The notes below the pieces were generated by a model. It ran no database searches, had not been told where the DNA came from, and saw only the letters and a program-made list of their open reading frames with translations. From positions 562,796 to 626,795 of the forward strand of contig JOGW01000003.1 in the NCBI GenBank assembly GCA_000721375.1: 64,000 nucleotides of DNA, given 5' to 3'. Shown one piece after another: positions 55,382-63,721 of this stretch (positions within the stretch are counted from its first letter, which is position 1; each line of letters opens with the position of its first letter). The stretch is from Streptomyces sp. NRRL B-3428 (lineage in GTDB: Bacteria; Actinomycetota; Actinomycetes; Streptomycetales; Streptomycetaceae). Both the position numbers and the translations under genes were made by a program.

Positions 55382-56635
55382 TCAGACCCTCGGCGCAGCC
55401 GTGCTGTCCAACAGCGCCGCCGCCGTGAACAGTTCCACTCCCACCGCGATCGCCGACTCGTCCGCGTCGAAGTCGCCCTGGTGCAGATCGCACGTGGTGC
55501 GCTCGCCCGGCCTGCGTACGCCGAGGCGGGCCATCGCGCCCGGGACGTGCTCCAGGTACCAGGAGAAGTCCTCGCCGCCCAGGCTCTGTTCGGTGTCCTC
55601 GACCGAGTGCGGGCCGCGGCGGGCGACCATCGCGTCGCGCAGCAGGTCGGTGACCGCCGGGTCGTTGACGACCGGCGGGACACCGCGGATGTAGTTGATG
55701 GCGGACTTCGCGCGGTGCAGGTCGGCGACCTCCTGGACCGCGGCGTGCACCATGTCGGGGGCGATGCGCCAGGCGTCGAGATCCAGGCAGCGGACCGTGC
55801 CCGAGAGTTCGGCGTGCTGGGGGATCACGTTGCAGGCGTGGCCCGCTTCGATACGGCCCCAGGTGACGGCCAGACCGGCGCGTGCGTCGACCCTGCGGGC
55901 GACCAGGGCGGGGACGTCGGTGGCGACGCGGGCCGCGGCCGTGACGAGGTCCGTCGTCAGATGCGGGCGGGCCGTGTGGCCGCCCGCACCGTCCAGAGCG
56001 ATCTCCAGGCGGTCGCAGGCCGAGGTGATGGCCCCATGGCGCAGACCGATCTTCCCCGCGTCGACCTTGGGGTCGCAGTGCACCGCGATGATCTTGCCGA
56101 CACCGTCGAGCACGCCCGAGCCGATGGCGTCCGCCGCCCCGCCCGGGAGGACTTCCTCGGCGGGCTGGAAGACCAGACGTACGGCATGGGGCAGTTGGCC
56201 CGAGGCTTCGAGCTGGGCAAGGACGAGACCCGCACCCAGGACCGCCGTCGTGTGGACGTCATGACCGCAGGCGTGCGCCCGGTCGGGGACCGTGGAGCGG
56301 TACGGGGCCTCGGTCTTGGTGTCCGGGATGGGGAGCGCGTCGATGTCCGCGCGGATGGCGAGCATGGGACGTACGCCGTCCCACGTACCGATGTCGCATA
56401 CGAGGCCGGTGCCGGTGTCGAGGACGCGGGGCGAAAGGCCCGCCGCCTCCAGGCGCTTCTTCAGCGCGGCCGTCGTGCGGAACTCCTGATTGCCGAGCTC
56501 CGGGTGCATGTGCATATCGCGCCGGAAGGCGATGAGCTCGGCGCGCAGACCCTCGGGAAGCGTGCCGGGCAGCGCCGCCGCGGCGGCGGCTGCTTCACCC
56601 TCTGGACCCTCAGGAGTGTCGGTCGTACGGGACAT
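55382..56635 (-). CDS. M20-family amidohydrolase
   Basis: A 417-residue zinc-dependent enzyme of the M20D group (N-acyl amino-acid, IAA-amino-acid or hippurate hydrolases). ATG 56635 has AGGGTG 8 nt upstream; ATG 56671 and GTG 56647 are in-frame alternatives. Motifs: FRRDMHMHPELGNQEF, LAIRADIDALPIPD, the metal ligands in AHACGHDVHTTAVLG and the base/ligand pair in FQPAEEVLPGGA, then GGHTARPHLTTD in the dimer domain and GGEDFSWYLEHVPGAMARLG near the end. It is likely cytoplasmic. The substrate is unknown. Confidence 0.92.
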   Translation of the reverse strand: MSRTTDTPEGPEGEAAAAAAALPGTLPEGLRAELIAFRRDMHMHPELGNQEFRTTAALKKRLEAAGLSPRVLDTGTGLVCDIGTWDGVRPMLAIRADIDALPIPDTKTEAPYRSTVPDRAHACGHDVHTTAVLGAGLVLAQLEASGQLPHAVRLVFQPAEEVLPGGAADAIGSGVLDGVGKIIAVHCDPKVDAGKIGLRHGAITSACDRLEIALDGAGGHTARPHLTTDLVTAAARVATDVPALVARRVDARAGLAVTWGRIEAGHACNVIPQHAELSGTVRCLDLDAWRIAPDMVHAAVQEVADLHRAKSAINYIRGVPPVVNDPAVTDLLRDAMVARRGPHSVEDTEQSLGGEDFSWYLEHVPGAMARLGVRRPGERTTCDLHQGDFDADESAIAVGVELFTAAALLDSTAAPRV

Positions 56636-56860
56636 CAGTTGGTTCACCCTGGCAAGCGTACGGCGATGCATGGGCCAACTAAGCCTCGATCAACAAAAGT
56701 TCAGCCGGATTGGGGTAAGAAAGTTGGCTCCGATGCGCATGGAGCCCACGCACGAGGGGTATGAAGTGTGGTTTCCCCAGGCCTCCGGACCGGCCCCTGA
56801 ACCCGCAGTCGAGCCGCGCGTGCCGGATCCATTGACAGGCCGCCGCCCCGCGTCGACTCT

Positions 56861-56874
56861 ACCGACCAGTCGGT
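56861..56874. promoter_or_regulatory. TetR-type operator palindrome
   Basis: ACCGAC-CA-GTCGGT is a perfect 6+6 dyad 58 bp before the SGNH gene. A TTGACA box lies at 56832-56837 upstream of it. A 12-bp direct repeat CACTTGCGTACG (56877-56888 and 56890-56901, 13-bp period) follows. No TetR-family gene is in the window. Confidence 0.5.
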
Positions 56875-56931
56875 TTCACTTGCGTACGCCACTTGCGTAC
56901 GACATGACGTGCACGGGACTGGGAGGCAGGC

Positions 56932-57879
56932 GTGGGGGGACAGGCAGCAAGTGGGGGCAGAGCGCGACGAAAGGTGCTCGGCACACTGGCCGCGGGCGGG
57001 GCGGCGGCTCTCCTCGCGGCGGGGACCGCGCCCGCACAGGCCCATCAGGACGGGCACGGACGCCACCACGGCGAGCGCTATGTCGCGCTCGGCGACTCGT
57101 ACACCTCGGGTCCCGGCATCCCCGACCAGGTGGACGCGAACTGCGCCCGCTCCAACCGCAATTACCCCTCGGTCGCGGCCGGCAAGCTGCGGCTCACCTC
57201 CTTCAAGGACGTCAGCTGCGGCGGTGCGACCACCGAGCACATGTGGCAGCAGCAGGGCACCAACCCGCCGCAGCTCGACGCGCTCGACAAGCGGACCACG
57301 ATCGTCACGGTCGGGATCGGCGGCAACGACATCGGTTTCGGCGAGATCGTCGGCACCTGTACGCAGCTGAGCTTCACCGATCCGAACGGCAATCCCTGCG
57401 AGAAGCGCTACACGGCGGGCGGCACCGACCAGTTGGCGGCGCGGATCGCGAACACAGCACCCAAGATCGAGAAGGTCATCGACGCGATCCACGACCGTGC
57501 ACCCCGCGCGCGGGTGTACGTGGTCGGCTACCCGGTGATCGTCCCGGACAGCGGCACGGGCTGCTGGCCGTATGTGCAGTTGGCCAACGGCGACGTGCCG
57601 TACATGCGCGACACGGGCAAGCGGCTGAACTCGATGCTGCGCTCGGTCGCCCGCGAAAGCCACGCCCGCTTCGTGAACACGTACACCCCGACGATCGGCC
57701 ACGACGTCTGCCAGGCACCTGACGTCCGCTGGGTCGAACCACTCCAGCCGACGAGCCCGGCGGCGCCCTACCACCCGAACGCGAAGGGTGAGGCTGCTAT
57801 GGCGGGGGCGGTGCTGAGGGAGATCGGGCGGAGGGGGCACGGGTACGGGTACGGGTACGGGTACGGGCACGATCACTGA
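56932..57879 (+). CDS. Secreted SGNH/GDSL-family esterase
   Basis: A 315-residue exported lipase/esterase, GTG 56932 with GGGAGG 5 nt upstream. A twin-Arg-like GRARRKVLGTLAAGGAAALL signal ends near AQAHQDG (about residue 38). The SGNH blocks are all present: YVALGDSYTSGPG (Ser), DVSCGGATTEHM (Gly), TVGIGGNDIGF (Asn) and PYHPNAKGEAAMA (His, with Asp analogue). Six cysteines would make three disulfides, as in S. coelicolor secreted lipases of this group. The C-terminus ends in a (Gly-Tyr)n run encoded by four GGGTAC hexanucleotide repeats. The stop overlaps the convergent gene. Confidence 0.92.
   Translation: MGGQAASGGRARRKVLGTLAAGGAAALLAAGTAPAQAHQDGHGRHHGERYVALGDSYTSGPGIPDQVDANCARSNRNYPSVAAGKLRLTSFKDVSCGGATTEHMWQQQGTNPPQLDALDKRTTIVTVGIGGNDIGFGEIVGTCTQLSFTDPNGNPCEKRYTAGGTDQLAARIANTAPKIEKVIDAIHDRAPRARVYVVGYPVIVPDSGTGCWPYVQLANGDVPYMRDTGKRLNSMLRSVARESHARFVNTYTPTIGHDVCQAPDVRWVEPLQPTSPAAPYHPNAKGEAAMAGAVLREIGRRGHGYGYGYGYGHDH
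57841..57864. repeat. GGGTAC hexanucleotide repeat at the esterase 3' end
   Basis: Four exact GGGTAC units encode the terminal Gly-Tyr run, directly before the His-Asp-His stop. Copy number changes keep frame and would vary only the tail. Confidence 0.85.
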
Positions 57880-58574
57880 GGCGGACGGTCGCGGTCCATC
57901 GCGGTTGCCCACTGGCGGAGAGACGGTGTGGGGTGCGCTCGGGCGATCTCGAGCGCACCGTCGAGCAGGGCGTGCAGGTGCGGTGGGCAACTCTCCCAGG
58001 TCTGCGGGACCTCGTACATGAGCCGGTGGCGCAGCCGCTGGTCCGTAGTCGTGGCCAAGAGCGTCAGCACCGTCTCGCGCCAGGCCACCACGGCAGCACG
58101 CGACACGTCGAGCGCGGGATCTCGTACGCCGTCGGGCGCGTACGCAGGTGAGCGGTCCGCACGCAGCGGCACGCCCGCGCTGTACCAGGCCCGCATCGCC
58201 CCCATGCGTTCGGCGTCCGTGCCCTCGCGCAGGTACGCGACGAGTGCCATCAGGACGCGGCGGCGGCCGAAGGCGTACACCGCCGGTTCGACGAACCAGA
58301 GGCAGAAGCTGGGGTCGGGGTCGTATACGGCCGCGGCCATGAGGGGTTCGAAGAACTCCTCGGGCAGAGCGGCGCGTGCGAGCAACGGTTTGCGTGCGGC
58401 TCCGGCGAGACGCCGGGCCCGCCGCCGCTCCTCCTTCGGCACAGAGGCCGGATCCGGGACCGGCACAGTGGCCGGCCCGGGAGCCGGCCCTTCGATCCCC
58501 AGGAGCCCCGCCACTTCCGTCGCGCATGTCAGAAAGGAGCGGGCCCCGTAGGGGAGTTGGCGCTCTGCGGTCAT
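57873..58574 (-). CDS. Uncharacterised helical protein (HEAT-like)
   Basis: A 233-residue cytoplasmic protein, ATG 58574 (MTAERQLPYGARSF). No family recognised. The N-terminal 60 residues include a Pro/Val-rich segment (EGPAPGPATVPVPDPASVP), then mostly alpha-helices with paired Leu/Ala heptads (FEPLMAAAVYDPDPSFCLWFVEPAVYAFGRRRVLMALVAYLREGTDAERMGAMRAWYSAG), like HEAT-type helical repeats. It overlaps the esterase end by 7 bp (convergent) and lies upstream of nothing obviously related; the polysialyltransferase-like gene ends 49 bp before its start. Confidence 0.72.
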   Translation of the reverse strand: MTAERQLPYGARSFLTCATEVAGLLGIEGPAPGPATVPVPDPASVPKEERRRARRLAGAARKPLLARAALPEEFFEPLMAAAVYDPDPSFCLWFVEPAVYAFGRRRVLMALVAYLREGTDAERMGAMRAWYSAGVPLRADRSPAYAPDGVRDPALDVSRAAVVAWRETVLTLLATTTDQRLRHRLMYEVPQTWESCPPHLHALLDGALEIARAHPTPSLRQWATAMDRDRPPQ

Positions 58575-58623
58575 CCCGGCATTCTGGCCCGGGCGTCGCG
58601 GCCGCGATACGGGGCAAGCACTC

Positions 58624-59766
58624 CTAGGCCGCCCGCACCGACTGCAAGCGGTGCACGCTGCGCGCCGACCCCGTGACCCCCGACAAGAACCCCTGCGCCC
58701 GCGGAGACGCATGATCGGTCAGCCAGTCCGGGTCGATGTCGCAGACCGCCACCTCCACGCCCGTGCCCGCCAGGGCGAGCGGCAAGGTGTGGACCACCGT
58801 GGACGGGAAGGACAGGATGCGGCGGCCGATGGGGCCGCGCCGGGCGATGAGTTCGAGGGGCAGGTCGGGGCGGACGATCTCCAGACGGGTCTCCACGGCG
58901 AGGCGGTGCAGCTTGTCCGTGGACTCGCGGCGGTGGGCGAAGTAGCGGGTCGCGCCGTGCTTCAGGGCCAGGCGCTGCACCGCGTCCAGATAGCGGTCCG
59001 GGTCCACGACGCCGGTCTCGACGAGTGAAGTACCCACCAGGTCCGCGCCCTTGGTGATGCGGGGCGGGCCGAAACGGCTGCGGGTCCAGGAGAAGTCGTT
59101 CTCCCTGATCACGATGCCTTCGGGGGCGTTCACCGGCATCGAGGAGAAGACCTCGACGCCGCGTGAGCGCTTCGGCGTGAGGCGGCGGCGGGCCGCGGAC
59201 GAGAACGGGCCGAAGACCAGGTCGCGGGGGCTCGGGCGGCCGCCTCGCCGGTGCCAGCGCACCAGCCGTTCCCCGTCGGCGAGTTGGGAGATGAACTCCA
59301 TCGTCGCCGTGCCGTCGTCGACGACCACGTAGTCGCGGGCGCGCGTGATCGTCAGGAGCAGTTGTACGTAGCGGCTGAAGGGGTCGCCGATGACGATCCG
59401 GGCGGCCCTGCGCAGGAGCGGGGTGAGCCCGCCGATGGTCTGCAGGGGCGCGGCGGCGCCGCCGCGGGCCTCCTCCCAGCGGACCGTATGGCCTTCGTCG
59501 CGGGCGAGTTCGGCCATCCGGCGCAGCTGGCCGCGGGTCATCGGATCCGTCGGCGCGAGCACGACGACCGTCACCGCGGCCGGCGCCGCGGCCGCCCCGC
59601 CCCCGCCGGGCCCGGTGCGCTGAGGAGGTATGCCGTCCGCCCCGGGGACATGGGCGTGCGCCCACTCCAGGACGTTGAGCAGCTGCACCGGGCTCTCGAC
59701 GAAGGCGAGGGTGGTCGGGGCCGCCGCACCCTCAGTGGATGCGGCGGGCCCGTACGAGGGCGTCAT
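58624..59766 (-). CDS. Polysialyltransferase-like glycosyltransferase
   Basis: A 380-residue protein, ATG 59766. The layout matches bacterial poly/sialyltransferases of the GT38/GT52 type (POLYST domain): AFVESPVQLLNVLEW at the start, VIGDPFSRYVQLLL, YVVVDDGTATMEF, ATRYFAHRRES with the catalytic-region His, IVRPDLPLELIA and FPSTVVHTLPLAL with the Ser/Thr and His that bind CMP-sugar. Lying in an operon with NeuB and NeuA homologues on the same strand, it likely polymerises or adds a nonulosonic acid (Kdn or Neu5Ac type) to a wall polymer on the cytoplasmic side. I recall S. coelicolor SCO4881/4882-region genes for teichulosonic acid. Confidence 0.83.
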   Translation of the reverse strand: MTPSYGPAASTEGAAAPTTLAFVESPVQLLNVLEWAHAHVPGADGIPPQRTGPGGGGAAAAPAAVTVVVLAPTDPMTRGQLRRMAELARDEGHTVRWEEARGGAAAPLQTIGGLTPLLRRAARIVIGDPFSRYVQLLLTITRARDYVVVDDGTATMEFISQLADGERLVRWHRRGGRPSPRDLVFGPFSSAARRRLTPKRSRGVEVFSSMPVNAPEGIVIRENDFSWTRSRFGPPRITKGADLVGTSLVETGVVDPDRYLDAVQRLALKHGATRYFAHRRESTDKLHRLAVETRLEIVRPDLPLELIARRGPIGRRILSFPSTVVHTLPLALAGTGVEVAVCDIDPDWLTDHASPRAQGFLSGVTGSARSVHRLQSVRAA

Positions 59767-59799
59767 GACGTCACCGTGTGTGTGGGGGTGTGAGAGCCG

Positions 59800-60726
59800 T
59801 CAGACCGTGACCGGCTCGCGGTCGCCCGCGTCGGCGACGACGCCCTGGACGCGGCGCAGCTTCTTCATGGGGCCGAGCTCCGACTCGTACACCTTCTTGA
59901 CGCCGTCACCGAGCGAGGCCTCGATGGTGCGGATGTCGCGGACGAGGCGGGTCAGACCCTGCGGCTCGACGGAGGCGGCCTGGTCGGAGCCCCACATGGC
60001 GCGGTCGAGGGTGATGTGACGCTCCACGAAGGCGGCGCCGAGGGCGATCGCGGCGAGGGTGGTCTGCAGACCGGTCTCGTGGCCGGAGTAGCCGATCGGG
60101 ACGTTCGGATACTCGGCCTGCAGCGTGTTGATCACGCGCAGGTTGAGCTCCTCGGCCTTGGCCGGGTACGTCGAAGTGGCGTGGCACAGAAGGATGTTGT
60201 CCGAGCCGAGCACCTCGACCGCGTGGCGGATCTGGCGCGGGGTCGACATACCCGTGGAGAGGATGATGGTGCGACCGGTGCCGCGCAGGGAGCGCAGCAG
60301 CTCGTCGTCGGTCAGCGAGGCGGAGGCGACCTTGTGGGCCGGCAGGTCGAACTTCTCCAGGAACGCGACGGCCTCGGTGTCCCACGGGGAGGCGAACCAG
60401 TCGATGCCGCGCTTCTTGCAGTGCTCGTCGATGGCGCGGTAGTCGTTCTCGTCGAACTCCACGCGGTGGCGGTAGTCGATGTAGGTCATACGGCCCCAGG
60501 GAGTGTCGCGCTCGATGTCCCACTGGTCGCGCGGGGTGCAGATCTCCGGGGTGCGCTTTTGGAACTTCACCGCGTCGCAGCCGGCGTCGGCGGCCACGTC
60601 GATCAGCGCGAACGCGTTGTTGAGGTCGCCGTTGTGGTTGATGCCGATCTCGCCGGTGACATAGACGGGGCGGCCGGGGCCCGCGGTCTTCTTGCCGAGG
60701 GTGCGCAGGCGGGACGTGCTGGTCAT
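59800..60726 (-). CDS. neuB: N-acetylneuraminate/nonulosonate synthase, lacking SAF domain
   Basis: Condenses phosphoenolpyruvate with a 6-carbon sugar (ManNAc, mannose or mannose phosphate) to make a nine-carbon sialic-like acid. 308 residues, ATG 60726 with AAGGAA upstream. TIM-barrel motifs: YVTGEIGINHNGDLNNAF, CDAVKFQKRTPE, FASPWDTEAVAFLEKF, STGMSTPRQI, LLCHATSTYPA, IGYSGHETG and the metal/substrate loop ERHITLDRAMWGSDQAAS. It ends there: the antifreeze-like SAF domain that normally follows (about 50 residues) and contacts the sugar of the partner subunit is absent. Substrate choice is open; poly-Kdn is known in Streptomyces walls. Confidence 0.92.
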   Translation of the reverse strand: MTSTSRLRTLGKKTAGPGRPVYVTGEIGINHNGDLNNAFALIDVAADAGCDAVKFQKRTPEICTPRDQWDIERDTPWGRMTYIDYRHRVEFDENDYRAIDEHCKKRGIDWFASPWDTEAVAFLEKFDLPAHKVASASLTDDELLRSLRGTGRTIILSTGMSTPRQIRHAVEVLGSDNILLCHATSTYPAKAEELNLRVINTLQAEYPNVPIGYSGHETGLQTTLAAIALGAAFVERHITLDRAMWGSDQAASVEPQGLTRLVRDIRTIEASLGDGVKKVYESELGPMKKLRRVQGVVADAGDREPVTV

Positions 60727-60788
60727 GGCAGGTGTTCCTTACGTGTTCGGGGTGGTGCTCAGGGCTGTGTCTTGGGAGGACCCGCAGG

Positions 60789-62102
60789 TCAGAGGGAGGG
60801 GCCGAGGATCCATGTGGCGATCTCGCGGATCGCGCCGTCGCCTCCGTCGTGGGTGGTGATGGCGCGTGCGGCGCCGCGTACGACGTCGTGGGCGCTCGCG
60901 ACCGCCACGGGCCAGCCGACGAGGCTGAAGCAGGGCAGGTCGTTGACGTCGTTGCCGACGTAGAGCACGCGCTCGGGAGCGATGCCCTGTTCCTCGCACC
61001 ACTGCTTCAGTGCGAGGTCCTTGCGGTCGATGCCGTGCAGGACCGGGAGCTTGAGCTTCCGGGCGCGGGCGGCGACCACAGGGTTCTGCTCCGTGGAGAG
61101 GATCAGCAGCGGCAGCCCCGACTTGCGCAGGGCGGCGATGCCGAGTCCGTCGCCGCGGTGCACGGTGACGAACTCCTTTCCGTCGGAGTCGATCAGCACC
61201 CGGTCGTCGGTCTGGGTGCCGTCGAAGTCGAGGACGATCGCGTCCACGTCCTCGCGGCCCGGCATGGGGCCTCCCCTGCCCGAAGGACTTGGGGAAGCGC
61301 CGGGACGGTCGGCGTCGAAGAGCGGTGCGAGGGCGCGGGCGCGGGCGAGGTCGTGCGGGTCGTCGATCTCCAACACCCGGGCGGGGTCGGTGCGGACGAG
61401 GTCCGTACGGCCGAAGAAGCGGTGGTTGTGCTCGCGGAAGCCGGGGACGGTCATCGCGTAGACCGCGCCGGTCTCCAGGAGGTCCTGGGGGCGGTCCTGG
61501 CGGCGCGGCCGGAAGGACTTGTCGTGGTTCACGCCGTAGCCGCCGGAGGTTTCCGTCGGGGCGACCACGGTGGTGGTGCCGCCTTGCGAGGCGGAGAGGC
61601 TCTGAGCGCCGATCGCCGAGGGCTCGTCCACCGATTCGATGGGGTCACGCCATACGAAGCCGTGGAACGGCGCGACGGTCAGCGCGCTGTCGGCGCCCGC
61701 GTCGATGACCGCGGCGGCCACCTTGTCCACGTCCTCGCGGACGATGAACGGGCTGGTGCACTGCACGAGCAGGACCACGTCCACGGCCCAACCGTGCAGT
61801 GCCTCGTGCGCGTCGAGTGCGTGCAGGACGGCGGCCTCGGAGGTCGCGGTGTCCCCGGCGATCGCGGCCGGGCGGAGCACGATCTCGGCGCCCGCGCCGC
61901 GGGCCGCGGCGGCGATGGCCTCGTCGTCGGTGGAGACGACCACATCCGTCACGTGACGCGCTGCCAGACACTCGCGTACGGCGCGGGCCACCAGCGGCAC
62001 TCCGCCGACGGGGCTGAGGTTCTTCGCGGGCACGCCCTTGGATCCACCGCGTGCGGGGATCACGGCGAGCACCCGGCGTACCGCCGAAGAGTCGTTGGTC
62101 AT
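60789..62102 (-). CDS. neuA: CMP-nonulosonate cytidylyltransferase fused to HAD phosphatase
   Basis: A 437-residue fusion, ATG 62102 with AGGAGA upstream. The N-domain (about 1-235) is a CMP-sialate synthetase: IPARGGSKGVPAKNL, STDDEAIAAAARGAGA, VVLLVQCTSPF and TGAVYAMTV. The C-domain (about 270-435) is a HAD phosphatase: nucleophile DFDGTQTDDRV, LSTEQNPVVAARARKLKLP and GNDVNDLPC. The joint is Pro/Ser-rich. Vertebrate CMP-sialate synthetases have the same order; the HAD half is like KdsC and Kdn-9-phosphate phosphatase. A NeuB product carrying a 9-phosphate could be dephosphorylated and activated by this one protein. It lies 62 bp upstream of neuB in the same direction. Confidence 0.93.
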   Translation of the reverse strand: MTNDSSAVRRVLAVIPARGGSKGVPAKNLSPVGGVPLVARAVRECLAARHVTDVVVSTDDEAIAAAARGAGAEIVLRPAAIAGDTATSEAAVLHALDAHEALHGWAVDVVLLVQCTSPFIVREDVDKVAAAVIDAGADSALTVAPFHGFVWRDPIESVDEPSAIGAQSLSASQGGTTTVVAPTETSGGYGVNHDKSFRPRRQDRPQDLLETGAVYAMTVPGFREHNHRFFGRTDLVRTDPARVLEIDDPHDLARARALAPLFDADRPGASPSPSGRGGPMPGREDVDAIVLDFDGTQTDDRVLIDSDGKEFVTVHRGDGLGIAALRKSGLPLLILSTEQNPVVAARARKLKLPVLHGIDRKDLALKQWCEEQGIAPERVLYVGNDVNDLPCFSLVGWPVAVASAHDVVRGAARAITTHDGGDGAIREIATWILGPSL

Positions 62103-62129
62103 CGGGAGATCTCCTAGGGGCTGCTGACG

Positions 62130-62192
62130 GGGAAGGCCGGCGGACACCGGCGGAAGGCCGGCGGTCACCTGCGGAGAGCCGGCGGTCACAGC
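62130..62192. repeat. Three 21-bp tandem repeats containing a stop codon
   Basis: Units 62130-62150, 62151-62171 and 62172-62192 share a GGCCGGCGG core with 2-4 differences. The last unit includes the stop codon of the next gene upstream (62186-62188), so that stop and codons are copied into the gap before neuA. Confidence 0.8.
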
Positions 62193-63535
62193 TCCCCCAT
62201 CCGCCGGATCACGGGCGCGACGCGCTGGACGCCGTGCCGGTAGGCGCCGCGTGCGGCCTGGCGCACGATCTGGCGCACGGGCCCGGGCTCCTTCGCGGCC
62301 GCCTGCGCTCCGGGCAGCGGGCTGCCGTCGGGTGCGAGGTGGTGGCGGGCGAGGATGCCGGGCAGATAGCCGGGTGCGGTGGTGAGCGTGTAGTACGGGG
62401 CGAGCGGCGGGAGTTGAGGCTTCGCCGTCAGATCCGCGATACGGGCACGGGCCTCGTCGAAGGCCGTCTCGTACGCGCCGTCGGCGGCCACACCCTGGCG
62501 GGCCAGCCACTGCTCGTCCGGTACGGGGACGAAGCCCTCGTCGAGCTCGGTCCAGGAGGCGAGGCAGCCCGAGCCGGTGAAGTGGTGGTTGCCTAGCGCC
62601 TCGCGCACCCCGAGGTCACTGAGGACCACGGTGGGGATACGCCGGTGCAGGGACTCGAGCGCCGCCGTGGAGCTGACGGTGACGAGCAGATCGGTGCGGT
62701 CGAGGACCTCGCCCATGTTCCCGTACACCAGACGGCAGTTGACCGGCAGCCGATGGCGTTGGGCGAGCTTCTGGTACGGCAGTTCCTCGATGTGCGTGGT
62801 GTGCTCGCCCGGCTTCGAGCGAAGCTTGATCAGCACCTCGCGCTCCGGGTGGAGCTCGGCGTGCCGGATCATGCGCTTGAGGAGGTACGTGCGGTCGGCC
62901 TTGCTCTCCGGTACGGAGGGCTGGGCGGCGAAGCAGACGGTGTAGGGGTCCTCGGCCACGTACGGAGCACCGCCGAGGAACGGCAGCGCGCACTCGGTCA
63001 CCGAGCCGGACTCGGCACCCACCCCCTCGTAGACCGCGCGGAAACGCTCCGCGTCCTGCCGGGAGTTGGCGAGGACGACATCCGCGCCGTGCCGCAGGAG
63101 CAGTCCGTCGGCGAGCTTCTCGTAGACGACTCCGACATAGCCGGTGACGACCACGGGCCTCTTGGTGCGGCCCTGCCAGACGCGGGCGAGACCGTGCAGC
63201 ACGGCCTGGACGGCGCCGCCGACGAGCGCGAGGACGACCACGTCGTAACCCTCGAACTCCTCGTCGGACGTGCCGAGTTCCATGACCTTCAGGAATTCGA
63301 CCGCCGTGACCTCGCGGAGTACGTCGGCGCGCACACCCACTTCGACGAGCTGGCGTGCGGTGGGGGTCGCACGTCCGCGCAGGAGGTATCCGTCGAGCTT
63401 GGGGGCGTCCGCTTCATCCCCATTTACGGAACCCTCGGCCGCTACGATGCGCTGAGCGGTGAGGGCGCCCCATTTCCAGCGGGTGTCGGAATCGGCGAGT
63501 ACGGCAACTCGCTGCGTCTGCTTCTTGCTTGGCAC
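62186..63535 (-). CDS. Putative glycosyltransferase (DUF6716-like) of the nonulosonate cluster
   Basis: A 449-residue cytoplasmic protein, GTG 63535. The N-domain opens RVAVLADSDTRWKWGALTAQ and the C-domain has the GT-B pattern with VLIKLRSKPGEHTTHIEELPYQKLA and a nucleotide-sugar region LVTVSSTAALESLHRRIPTVVLSDLGVREALGN, akin to KpsS/WcbA-type polymer transferases. The helix-rich tail is basic. It is transcribed toward neuA and neuB, so it likely adds the linker or backbone sugar of the wall polymer. Its stop lies in a 21-bp repeat. Function is inferred from position and fold only. Confidence 0.75.
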   Translation of the reverse strand: MPSKKQTQRVAVLADSDTRWKWGALTAQRIVAAEGSVNGDEADAPKLDGYLLRGRATPTARQLVEVGVRADVLREVTAVEFLKVMELGTSDEEFEGYDVVVLALVGGAVQAVLHGLARVWQGRTKRPVVVTGYVGVVYEKLADGLLLRHGADVVLANSRQDAERFRAVYEGVGAESGSVTECALPFLGGAPYVAEDPYTVCFAAQPSVPESKADRTYLLKRMIRHAELHPEREVLIKLRSKPGEHTTHIEELPYQKLAQRHRLPVNCRLVYGNMGEVLDRTDLLVTVSSTAALESLHRRIPTVVLSDLGVREALGNHHFTGSGCLASWTELDEGFVPVPDEQWLARQGVAADGAYETAFDEARARIADLTAKPQLPPLAPYYTLTTAPGYLPGILARHHLAPDGSPLPGAQAAAKEPGPVRQIVRQAARGAYRHGVQRVAPVIRRMGEL

Positions 63536-63721
63536 GTCCCAGACGCTAGGAAGCCATTCGGGACTCGGGCCTAATCCAAAAACAACAACGGGTTAACAGC
63601 GCGCCGACGAATAGCGAATCGGCCGAGGCAGAAGGCGGGTTCACCGTATCGCCGCAGCCCGTTCATTCAACATTTCCCGGCGGAGTGACCCGGCCGAGAG
63701 CGAGCCGCTAGAGTCCCGCGA

